The notes under the pieces: generated by a model
What the model saw: only the letters and a program-made list of their open reading frames with translations
Database searches by the model: none
What the model was told of the DNA's origin: nothing
Translations under genes and position numbers: made by a program
DNA from: Musa acuminata AAA Group
Lineage: Eukaryota; Streptophyta; Magnoliopsida; Zingiberales; Musaceae
Direction: 5' to 3'
Assembly (NCBI RefSeq): GCF_036884655.1
Contig: NC_088340.1
Coordinates: forward strand, 8,682,501 to 8,746,500
Length of the DNA: 64,000 nt
Part shown: positions 11,579 to 22,600 of the stretch, in pieces
Layout: every line of letters begins with the position of its first letter
Numbering within the stretch: position 1 is the first letter of the stretch

Positions 11579-11612
<34 letters not shown>
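11579..11612. repeat. (CT)17 microsatellite in the TGA leader or promoter
   Basis: A perfect dinucleotide run, GA-rich on the TGA sense strand, about 155 bp upstream of its ATG. GA/CT tracts are common in plant 5' leaders; here it may lie in the 5' untranslated region. Confidence 0.85.
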
Positions 11613-11615
<3 letters not shown>

Positions 11616-14600
11616 CTGGGGATCCTAAAGTTAATCTGCCACCACTACCGCTGCTACTAGTAGTTTCAAAGGAAATATGAAGGCCATAGAGGCGTGCACC
11701 ATTTTATTTTCTGAAGCGTTAGTGGAGTTGCTTCGAGATAGACAAGAGGGGAAGGAGGGCGGTAAAGTGACCTCCCTAACGGAACCCGATAACGCGGACA
11801 AGAAACGCCGTCAACCAATTGAAAGCTACATGGGGAGAAAGTGGACACCGCTTCCGGCCGTGAGTTGATCCAAGGGCGGTTTTCCGAACGCTGGTTCGGC
11901 TTACCCCTTTTTCTTGGACCGTATTGCCCCTATCTCACACTCAACGGTGACATAAACATGGGTTTCCATAATCATGCGCCTTGCATACGCGACCATTGAA
12001 TCCTAATAGTGATGAGGTTGACTGGTCAATTTGTACGTTGCTACCTTGAGATGTCCTACATGAATATGGATAACGTAGGTCTCCTACACTTGGCCCAAAA
12101 CGTTGTAGCGTTCATATTAGAAGATGTTCGGACTACGAAGAAGTTTAGGAAGTACGCGAGCTGTAGTCTCCACGCTCATAAATGACTCCGAGATATCAGA
12201 AATGTTCTTTTGGACTGCTCGGAGTCGTACATGGCACCTGTGTTGAATGGGCTACGTCTTTTGACACATGATTCCTTTGCCGTAGCTTTTCTTGCAGCGG
12301 ATGGCACCGACTTTTTGGACCATGGAAAGATTAAGTACACGCGGTCGATTGGGTTAATTAATTAGGTCATCTTAATTAACGGAAGGATTTGGGCGTTTTC
12401 GTCTTTCCACCGTTCGCGTGGGATCCTCGACGACGGCTGACGCAATCGCCACGGTTCTCGGGGGACCACGTGGCCGGTGGGAGAGCCCGGCCCGTCTCCC
12501 CGTCTCTGGAAAGTTGGGGAGCGTTGGACGGCGGACCCCACTTGATCCGAGAGCGGGACCAGTACGGACGGCCTCGATCTCCTCCGTCAGAACCCCATCG
12601 CGCGCACTCCACCACCACTCGGCCTCACCCCATAGGGCCGGGGACGACTCCACTTCGTGGGCTCCGGTGCAACCACTTATAACCTGTGGGGTATGCGGCT
12701 GGGTGCATTTCGATGCGACCTTTGTGTCGACAACAGGCGGGAGGGCCCCACTAAAACCCTGCGTTGCTTGAGCGTTCCCCTTCGGCGGTCCAACAACTCC
12801 CGCAACGTGGCCTTTTTATGTGGGACCAGCGCATAAAATAGTATGCGGAGAAACCAAACGATTCATACACCCTCGCCATTCTTCCTACTCTAGTCAAATA
12901 TTAAACTCGTGGACAGCCAGCCAGATGAACAAGAGAGGTTTATTGTCTGTACACCCTTGTTGTATCCTACTTGACTTAACGGGAGAACGACGGTATACTA
13001 ATCCCACATGACATCATGGGTGAATTAGACTGCTGGTTAGATCCATTGCACAGACGATGGAAAGCAAGCAGAGATTTTGTTGACTGTTCTTTGTTTATAG
13101 TTTGTAGATAGAGTTCTTGTTGTTGTCTGTTGCCTAAAGTTTCCTAGTGATCTTCTGGTGTAGTTGTGCAAGAAGGCTGCACCTTTTAGAAATGGATATC
13201 AAGGAGTAGAAAGGGAAGGATCCTTTCCTTGATTTCTTTTAGAACAAACGAAAGAGAGAGTGCGCGTGTGTATGTATATTTTGAACATGAACAAGAAGAC
13301 CCTGTGCATCTTCAGAATGAAATGGAGGTTAAAGCTTGCCAAGATATGGTTTCAGAGTGCAGAGTTTAATGGTTTTAGAGTAACAACACTTGTGATGCTG
13401 GCATGTAGCAGCCAACATGTATGTTTACATGAATCTCCAGACACAAAATGCTTTTGGTGCTACAGCTGATGCTTGCTACAGTCAATCTAAAGCATTTATA
13501 TTCAGGATAAAACAAGGATTGAACAAGCGTCTTTGTAGCTAACGTATCTTCCAGGTTCAGATAACTCGTACCTGCTCTGGTGCACTAAACCTAGCTACTA
13601 TTCTTAAAACAGATACATAACGATGAAAGGCTTCTTATGTCGTTAAACTTGATGAACTACGAACTCACATCTATCAGCCATAGACCTCTAGATATATTTC
13701 CCATGCATCATGTCTTTTTCTACAGTAATAATAATCTTAGTCAAAATTGTTATACATCTTAACGTTGAAAGAAGCATAGTATACGCGTCCCTTGTTGCTT
13801 GCAAACACAAGAAAACTATAAGCATTAAAACACAAGGCTATTGACAACCACCTACTTGAGATTTAAGTAGATATTTTGCTTGGCGACTTTCTTCTTAACA
13901 GTAACATCAGAAGGCTATTGAAAACACGAGAGGAGGAGCGATCAGGTGCAACTGGAGATTAACTACTTCACTGTCCTTTTTTCTGGATACCGACTGATAC
14001 GTAACATATCGGAGGAAGAAGTCTGACAACAACATCATGTCTTCAACGCCTTTTTATTAATAAATCGTTTTCACTGTCAACTTCAAAGAAGTTGGACTAT
14101 TCTAATTGTGCGAGGGAAATAGGAACAGGAAGCCTTGTGTCACATTCCGCTTGGCCGACAGACAATACTTTTTGTTCATGTCCACGAAGATAATTGGATT
14201 AGGTATGTTCCGCAAAGCATGTTAATTCGTGGGGACTTGGATATGGAGATTAATGGGAACGATGCTCCGCCACCCACTCCCCTCGATGGGGCAGAACCTT
14301 ACTTGAAAGTGATTGCGTGAATCAGTGAAGGGATGCCATGGCTTCGGTACGTACTGTAAGCATTAAGAGAGTCTCACAGACCACCACAGGTGCTTGTTGT
14401 GACTATTCAATCATTCATTCAAGATCAGACTCTCCATTTGGTCAACTCTTACAATGTTTTAGAACGAACACCTTTTACTTCTCGCATTTTATCGGTCAAC
14501 GTTTACGTCCAACGTTCCCGTGTTGTAGTACTCGGTACAAAAATGCCAAGCGTGGAGGGAAAAACTTGCGAAGAGCAACTTTATACTTGCCATATATAAA

Positions 14601-15431
14601 CCTTGCGGTGAAATTATATATCAAAGCAAGTTTTCAAGGTGTCAATCATGCACCCTCGCAATTCTATTACAAGTCTGTTTGGTCGGGCGTAGGTAATCTG
14701 CATGCAATTTGGAGTTGCGATTTAGGTGTTCACTCGCTGTTAGACCCCAAAACAATATAATATAAGGAGCTCCCTCAGAGTCGGTCAACCATATCATTAG
14801 GGTGGCCCCTCTTAAGGTGCCACGTAAATTTGCTAATCTTAAAGAAGATGATGACACATCGATGTGCTAAGAAAAAGAGGAATTAGATAAGAAAAAGAAT
14901 GCAATTCCTCTATCGGCCTTCTAAAATAGAGATTAATGCTAACCAGTGTCTAAGGTCCAAGAACTCGTAGCGATTGCACTGTTTCCTCTGTTTTCCTTCT
15001 CAAAATAAATAGACCCATTAAAGATTTCGATTTCATCCCAAAAGACGGAAGGTGGCCGCATGCTGCATCGCACGTGGCAGCATCTTATAGGCCGCCTGCA
15101 CGTATGTCATGCAGAACTACGCATGACGGCTTACGTGGTGACACGACAGGATGACGGCACCTCACCAAATTACACTCCGCGAACCCCGTATATTACGAAG
15201 TTGCCCCTTCCTCGAAGGGTGACTCGCGGATCCCATCCGCCGGAACGTCGGTTGATCAAATGCCGTCCATTAGGGGTGGGCACCACACCACCCGCCGCCA
15301 CGGGTACGTCATACCTAACCCGTCGAATTAGGATGTTGATGATTAGCATTAAATTAGGAATAAAAAAGGAAACTTCCGCTGACGGATTCCAAGCCTGTCA
15401 AGGATGGAACTGTTCGTCATTACGTGTTTGA

Positions 15432-15464
<33 letters not shown>

Positions 15465-16020
15465 CAAATCTGACATTTATCCTGACATGTATACCGACAG
15501 TACTATCCTCTACAATGCAAGAAATCACTTAAGACATATGTTTAATTATTTATTTGTTGTATCTCTTATTTTCAGAATTTTCTACGTCAAAATTTTACCC
15601 TTTTAACCCAATTATTTGTTGCAAGAGATATGTGACAATTTGGTGCTAGCGACGGCAGGCCACGAGGATGAAATATAAAGGAGGAGGATGAAGATAAAGA
15701 GATGCAGACATGAAAATGTTACCTGTTCCATGTGATTTTGGTTTTTTCGTTGAGGCCGAAAGAGAAAGAAGACAGAATTGAGGATGAACAGCAGCATGTT
15801 GAGGGGATCGACCATTGTGCCAACCAAAAACTCAAATGATATATTCAGCATGTTACCATTTCAAGGATCAACTAGAAGGCGATACCATTCTCTCTGAATG
15901 AACAGGGTGGTGACGAGACCAACCAGTCTGAAGAGAATTTGCAACCTTATCCTTGGAGATAGTTGATCGGATAAAACATAAACCGGCAAATTTAGCAGAA
16001 AACAATGACAACAATTCTAC
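11613..16020. other. Long intergenic region upstream of TGA, no gene supported
   Basis: A GC-rich stretch of about 400 bp (12380-12790) carries overlapping open frames on both strands without any recognisable domain, probably a CpG-rich regulatory or ancient repeat segment. The rest is ordinary AT-rich sequence. A (CT)n run sits at 15432-15464. The 3' untranslated region of the EIN3-like gene should extend left from 16020. Confidence 0.5.
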
Positions 16021-17874
16021 TTATGTCCCCAAATACTCCATCAGGTCATCATCTTGCAATATGTCACCAAGGTCAGGGATCAGATCTGTGCTGCCGATCC
16101 TGATAAAATCTAGTGGCAGTGCGCCAAAGGAATTGTCAACTAGCTTATCTGGTTCACCGTAGAATGGTTCATCTAGGAATAGATGCATCTCGCCGGTGAC
16201 TGTATGCGAACTTGCATTAGGTGCCATCACATTTTCATAAAGATTGTTCTCTACGGAAATAATGCTTCTGTCAGACCTTATTCCATGATTAGTAATCGAC
16301 ATGGGGCGCTGCTGCTTATCTTGCAAGATGCCAAAGCCTCCTGATGAGCTATATAATCCATCGTTGGCTCCCGTATCATATGTGGTAGCATTCTGCGGTT
16401 CACTATTCCCAAGTCCTGGATATGGTAATGGTTGGCCACCGATATATATGTTTTCTGAAGCAACATTAACACAAGGGAAGCTTGCCAAGTTGCTAATCCC
16501 AGGTTGTGGTACCAGATATTGGCTTCCAGAATCTCTCTCTTGATGTGTTGAGTTGGGGTTCATACAAGGCTCGCGGTTGACACTTGGCCTATGATGAGCC
16601 AACGTTGTCAGAGCGGCACCATTCATATCTGTAGTAGCATTTCTTGTTTCCTCTGGCATTGGCTCACTCTGAGTGGCAACCATTTGCTTGTCAACAGATA
16701 CAGCACTTCCACGTGGTCTTTTTCTCTTTGGCTGTTGGCTCGTTTTATCCTTGCTTAAACCAAGTTGATTGGAATTTTCAGCTAAGCGATCTTCCCACGA
16801 AGTAGGTGTTATATTCCCTGCACAAGCTTGTGTTTCAACCTGCAGATTTATCCCATCATCTTTGGATGAAATAGATCCCGAAACATCTTCAAGGACATCA
16901 ACATCATATTCATTGCTACTGCTGTTTGGCTCCTCCCTATCCCGCCCGTGACCACTATTCTCAATTACATGAGACATCCCATTATCACAGCAGAGTTGAT
17001 TGACAGTCATTTCTTCTCTAGACAGAACTCCCAACCAGATGGAGCTCTCTTTAGCGCTCATCTTATCCTGCAAGCATTTTGACTTCCGTACATGGGTTTT
17101 GATCTTTTCAATATCAGGAGACATATGCTTGATTACAGCTGTTAGTACCCCAACCTTCCACACCTTCTTTAGATCATGCGGCTTCTTATATGGGGGTCCT
17201 TGACCCTTTGGCAAGCCCAAAGATATCCACCATTCTTCATTACCAGAGGGCCACCAAGGTGGTGAGATGCCCTTCTCCAATGGGTATTTACGCTGTGGTG
17301 GATCACAGTGTTGCATCAATGATGATAGAAGAGATCCCAGCGTAGCATCTTGGAGATCCATAAGACTATGATGATGTTTGCTCCTGCTGTTCTGTGCATT
17401 CTGGGCAGCAAAATTCTCTACCTCGTATTTGGCTATGGCAGCAGGTCCATTCTTGTCAAACCTCACTTTCTCCTTCCACCAGGCTCTTATATTGTCTGAA
17501 GCACCACTTACTGGCTTTCCCTTTTCAGGAATGATTCCATAAACAAACCCACGAACATTACACACCTCCATTAGCTTCAACATATACTTAAGGATCCCAT
17601 CTTGTGCTCTGGACATCTTTTTCCTACGAGCTTGGTCAGATGTATGCTTTGGCTTAGACCTCTCCGAAGCTGCACGTTCGGCGGCAAACTTTTCCCGTTC
17701 CTTGATTCTTTTAAGCTTAATTCTATCTTTCCACATTCTTCTCTCCAACTCCTCTGATTCGATTTCTTCATCGCTGACATCATTATCGTCGAGATTGTTA
17801 TGCTTGACACCATCCACCTCGAAATTTGAAGCATCCCTGCTTAATTCCTGAGCTATTATATCAAGATGATCCAT
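16021..17874 (-). CDS. EIN3-like (EIL) transcription factor, EIL3/SLIM1-like
   Basis: Nuclear DNA-binding factor of the EIN3/EIL family. EIN3/EIL1 members transduce ethylene signals and EIL3/SLIM1 controls sulfur-limitation responses. The single exon encodes 617 aa from the ATG of MDHLD; the frame is open a few codons upstream but has no other ATG. Visible: acidic [20 protein letters not shown] (31-50), basic [32 protein letters not shown] (about 85-104), [17 protein letters not shown], the [13 protein letters not shown] segment (132-144), [20 protein letters not shown] (173-192), [12 protein letters not shown] (205-216), [16 protein letters not shown] and [16 protein letters not shown] and QRKYPLEKG resemble EIL3 rather than EIN3. 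The C-terminal half is low-complexity with an acidic end ([17 protein letters not shown]). An intronless CDS is normal for this family. Confidence 0.95.
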   Translation of the reverse strand: MDHLDIIAQELSRDASNFEVDGVKHNNLDDNDVSDEEIESEELERRMWKDRIKLKRIKEREKFAAERAASERSKPKHTSDQARRKKMSRAQDGILKYMLKLMEVCNVRGFVYGIIPEKGKPVSGASDNIRAWWKEKVRFDKNGPAAIAKYEVENFAAQNAQNSRSKHHHSLMDLQDATLGSLLSSLMQHCDPPQRKYPLEKGISPPWWPSGNEEWWISLGLPKGQGPPYKKPHDLKKVWKVGVLTAVIKHMSPDIEKIKTHVRKSKCLQDKMSAKESSIWLGVLSREEMTVNQLCCDNGMSHVIENSGHGRDREEPNSSSNEYDVDVLEDVSGSISSKDDGINLQVETQACAGNITPTSWEDRLAENSNQLGLSKDKTSQQPKRKRPRGSAVSVDKQMVATQSEPMPEETRNATTDMNGAALTTLAHHRPSVNREPCMNPNSTHQERDSGSQYLVPQPGISNLASFPCVNVASENIYIGGQPLPYPGLGNSEPQNATTYDTGANDGLYSSSGGFGILQDKQQRPMSITNHGIRSDRSIISVENNLYENVMAPNASSHTVTGEMHLFLDEPFYGEPDKLVDNSFGALPLDFIRIGSTDLIPDLGDILQDDDLMEYLGT

Positions 17875-19614
17875 GATACAGGTGACCACTAGCCAACAAG
17901 CCTTGATTCACTCCACTCACAAACCTTCTTCCCCCCTGCTCATACGAGGCAGATTCAAAACCTATCAAGGGTTTATCCCACCAAAAGGAAGAAAACAAAA
18001 TAAACTTCTGAAGAAGAAATCAATAGTTCAGCAGAATCAGAGTTTGTCATGCAACATAACTCCAGAATCCAATTCTAAGCTAATTCCAATACAAGCTAGC
18101 TACATGAACTCAGAACAAGGGACAAAATGAGCCTAAGCTGCACATGAGAGGAAAACAAGTACCAAGACAGGGAAAATTCATGAGATGAAAAGTCCTGAGA
18201 TCAATCAACACTCTAGTACCATTTCAGAGGATCTCCTCTGACTCTAATCTCTGTAAACAGCTTCTTTACAAACGCACCGACATCAAAGAAGAACTTAACA
18301 TATTAAAAAATGCCCTCTTTCTCAATCATTCCAGTACTCATGTCTTAACGAACCAACATTACATCTCAATTACCATTAGACTCAAAAAGTTAAACAAGCC
18401 GGATTCGATCAACCACAAAAATTAGAAAATCGCGTGCAAAATCAAGCTTTTCCATTTCTCTCCACCAAAGAAAACCAAAGAACCTTAGGCTATACTTCCT
18501 CCATGATCAAAGAAAACAAAACCCTCGATTCAAATAAGAGGCAAAAGCAATGAAAGACGTTTTCTCTTTCCTGATCGGATCAGAAGAACTCCATCTTTTT
18601 ACTAGAAAATAATGATTAAAATAATCAATAATAAGAGGCATTTCACCGTGGACATCCGATCAGAAACCGACCTAGATGCAGAAGGATTCAAGCAAAGGGA
18701 TAGCCGGAAAGGACCGAGCGATTACCGGACTGGGAGTCGGAGAGGCGACGCGTAAGGATTTATTTCCACAGGAGGTGAAGACGCCGCCGCTCGTCGGAGG
18801 CTCCCGTTTCCGACTTGTTCTTCTTAGCCAGGCGACGCGAGAGACCGACACCGGGGATTTGGTCGCGCGGCGGTGACGGCGGAGGGATCAAGTTGGATTT
18901 TGACCGAAACCGGAATCGAGCGGGCGCGCGGACCCTCTACCGCTTTATTCCCAGCCCACGATCGTCATGTTCCACGAGCCCAAAGACTCGACCGCCGAAT
19001 GGGGAACGCATCCCCAGCAACACACGCGTCCCACATGCTGCGGGGCCCGCTTCACCGCCCAATGATATGGTCTACCACGAACGCCCTATTAACCGTGCAA
19101 TGATAGCCGATATCTTTACTACTTCCAAATGTGACAAGCCAAGCAGCAGAGGCTGCTGCGTATCCATCCATCGATCGATTGGCTTCTTCCCGTCGCTCTC
19201 GAGTACATGCAGAGGACCAGCAATGCGGGCAGATGAGATCAGATTCATCGCCCCTAGGAGAACTCTCGTCTTGCCCATCACATCACCTGTACCTTAGCAC
19301 GTTTTTTTTCTTTGGTTTCTTCGATTCGGCAGATCTATTGTTTGCGTCATCGCGGACACGATGACACCAATGACACCAAGACATATCATTGACCATCTAC
19401 AGAGAAAAGGATGTTACCACGGCTACGGAAATAGATTAGCAAAAGGGCATCACAACATACTAATGCCTCAGAGTAACATAGGTTTCATACAGATGGATAA
19501 AGGCTATAAGATATTAAGCAGTCGAACTACCATTCGGAGAGTTTTTGGAGTTCATGATGCTGTTCTTCACAAAAAACATCCATCCAATCCACATGGCCAA
19601 GGTTTCTTCGGGGT
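17875..19614. other. EIN3-like 5' leader/promoter and SPL 3' flank
   Basis: A GC-rich patch at 18660-19030 is the likely promoter and first leader exon of the EIN3-like gene (minus strand). A leader intron is possible but cannot be fixed from sequence alone. Sequence 19300-19614 should hold the SPL 3' untranslated region. No other gene is supported; the short frames here are unsupported by any domain. Confidence 0.45.
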
Positions 19615-22600
19615 CTACAGAGACCAATGCATGCCAAGACTGGAATGGCCATATGACCTAGCTGAACCATGGTCAAGGCACTGTCCATTCTCCTGCAAAG
19701 CCAACTCCACCTGACCTGAGAAATGAGCATCGCTGGCCTCCGTTGCTCCCGCTAATCCCGCTGCGTGCTGGATCTCGTGCGAGCTAGTCCTGCTTCCATG
19801 GCCTCTGAGCCCCCATGAGCTGGTGCCGTAATTGTCGGGGACGGCTGACTGGGCCATCGGAGGGCCATCAAAGGTGCTGCTGCTTGGTGCGATCGCCGGA
19901 GCACGGTTTCTGGCAGAGTTGCTGCTCCACGGATGAGTTGACAGAAGAGAGAGAGCACAGCTTGAGTCGGAGACTCCTCCAAGACATTCACCGGGTGGAA
20001 ATTCCATGGGAGAGCAGAAGGTTGCTGCCGGTGGCCCTTGAAAGCAGGCATGAGTGCCATGCATTGCAGCAGCACCAGGTGAAGTATCAAAGGCCACATG
20101 CCATTCATTGGAAGCCACCCGATCGCCAGCCCTTGCAGTTGGCCAAAGGTTTCTTGCAGTACTTGAGAGATACGGATAGCTGAAGTCCATCAAAAAGCTC
20201 CTGAATCGACTCGGATCTTCTGTAAAACAAAACATATTAGCACGACACCGGAATGCAGCATGTTTAGAAGGATATCGGCACGACAATATAGATGCAGCTG
20301 TATTGAGATGCTTCTGACCATGAACGGATGATGCAAGGCGCCCATAGCGTGATGCAAATGGACCGGGAGGTGGCTTCCTTCGACGCTCGTTATGCCCTGC
20401 CAAACGTCTACGACAGCTGCGCTTTCCTTGGTCAAATTCAGACAATTGGTGAAACCTGTAATAACGTAGCCATGGTGTTTAAAAAGCAAAAAGTATTTAC
20501 TGATTCAAACTTCCCGGAAAATAAACTGCATATTGTGCATCGAAAATAACAACAAATTAGGTCAAGAGAAATGTTAATACCAACTCTTGTAATTAACATC
20601 ACCACCGTTCTCTAAGCCTTCTATCAACATAGGGAGGCCATGAAGAATAGCTAGCGCATATGAAAATGCTCTATGGAGCTTCCCAAATAAGTCCACTACT
20701 TGTTCTCAAGGCTCAACCTCATGTCAGTTTGTGTGAATCCTCTCCAATGTACTTTTTCTCGAGGAAAATGTACTAAATGTTTACTATATAAGAGTGAATG
20801 AAGAAAATTCTAACTCACATTATTAATGGTGGTTTGAATCACAATTTGCATGAATTTGATAAATAAGTAATATTGTCAAATCCCATCTACATGAAACCTT
20901 AGCATGACATGAATTGAAACTCCATCGAATGAGACAGCCATTGAGGTTCATGTGATACCAACTTAGCGGTGAAGGGTAAACAAGTTGATCTACGACTCTA
21001 GACCATGCATGACCTCATGCACTAAAAAATAAACCAGTCGTACAAAACGGATTCTAGCACAGGGGAAATATTGTTCTCGTCCGGTTTAGTTACAACAATG
21101 TCAACCATCTTATGTTCAGTTCCACCTTTTCACATTCTAAAAGTCATGAGTTTAGTGAACAATAAATGCCAACCATCTTATGGACATATTTTATCCATCA
21201 ATGCAATTAGGGACAAATCCAATGGAACACAATACTTGATAAATATCATTTGGACAATACCATTTTATAATTCTTAGGATGAACAAAACAATAGATTAAC
21301 ATCACTTGTAATATTATATGACTAATTAGGAGTTCAAGCATAAGTTCATGATATTTGCCACAACTTAATACTGATTCATGGTCCAAGGCATCAGTTCCAG
21401 TTTGTTATATGTTCAAAATATAAATGCTACTTCTATCAGCACTAAACTACCTAGTTTAACTTCCACATCATTTACTATGTGATTATTCTCAGAGAGCTCA
21501 TGACAGCTTTAGGCAAAGAAAACAGAAAATGTACAGCTACTACGAATGATAGGAAAAGTATGATTTACACTGGGGACTCTAACACAACTCAAATATATTA
21601 CAGAGGAGCTCCAAAATAAACCATGTGTCCTCTGCTGTTACAACTTTATTCGCAATTAAACCACTGATGTCTTACCAGAGTGATCGTGTTCTCCACCCAA
21701 GAGAACAGGTCTCGTGCTAGATATTCTGAAAACTATAACATTACCCCCCTCAGCATGAAGTTTTATCAATACAAATTTGTGTCAGTATTAATTGTTGAGT
21801 GAGTTTTATTTCTTGGGTTTTCTTTGCTAACAGATTATTCACATTATGTAATAGGATTGGATGGTTATTAGGGAAATAAGTAAGCAATTAAAATGATAAT
21901 CCAGTATCAACCAAGCAATGTAAAAGACAAAAATCAGCTAAATTTGGAGTATGAAAGTTTCCCTGGTCAGGCAGCCAAGATCAAACGTTTCTTGACGGAA
22001 CTTTCCTGAGCTAGAAATAGACACAGATACATGAGAAAGGCTGGTAGATTTTGAACTTAAAGTCTTGTGGTTTAATTATTAGTAGGGAATCAGAAAATAA
22101 CTAATTTTATAGTGTTTTTTTCTTTTTAGTAAAAATTTTGTGGAAAAAGTTTGTCTTTGTATAAAATTCTTGGAAGCCGACGACTTATCTGACTACTTTT
22201 TTGTTAACAAAGTTTATGTATAAGCCGGGTGGAGGAGTCCAACATGGTAGTGCAACAGCAGCAGAGTTAAACTGAAAGAGAAGAGGGAAAGAAAGAGTGG
22301 GAGAAAAGAGAAACGGGTAGTGGTGGTTGGTGGTCTTTGGCCAAACACATTACATGGCAGTTGTATTGCCAACGAGTAGAGGTGCAAAGATCTAAGAAAC
22401 ATAATACTTTTTTTTTGCTTGCAACTCAAAGCATGAAAATATGTGATAAGAAGTAGGAAATAAAAGAGAAGATCCCGAGTCAGTGGAATAGGACCACCAA
22501 CAAGAAAAAGAGAAAAAGGTAAAGAAAACACTGACATGATACCTCTCTTTGGAGTCAATACATAATTTGAAAGACAATCTGAAAGAATCCTGCCTTCCAA

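Noticed and set aside
12372..12771. Overlapping 80-117 aa frames on both strands
   Set aside because: GC-rich DNA rarely contains stops; no domain, no consistent frame, no splice context.
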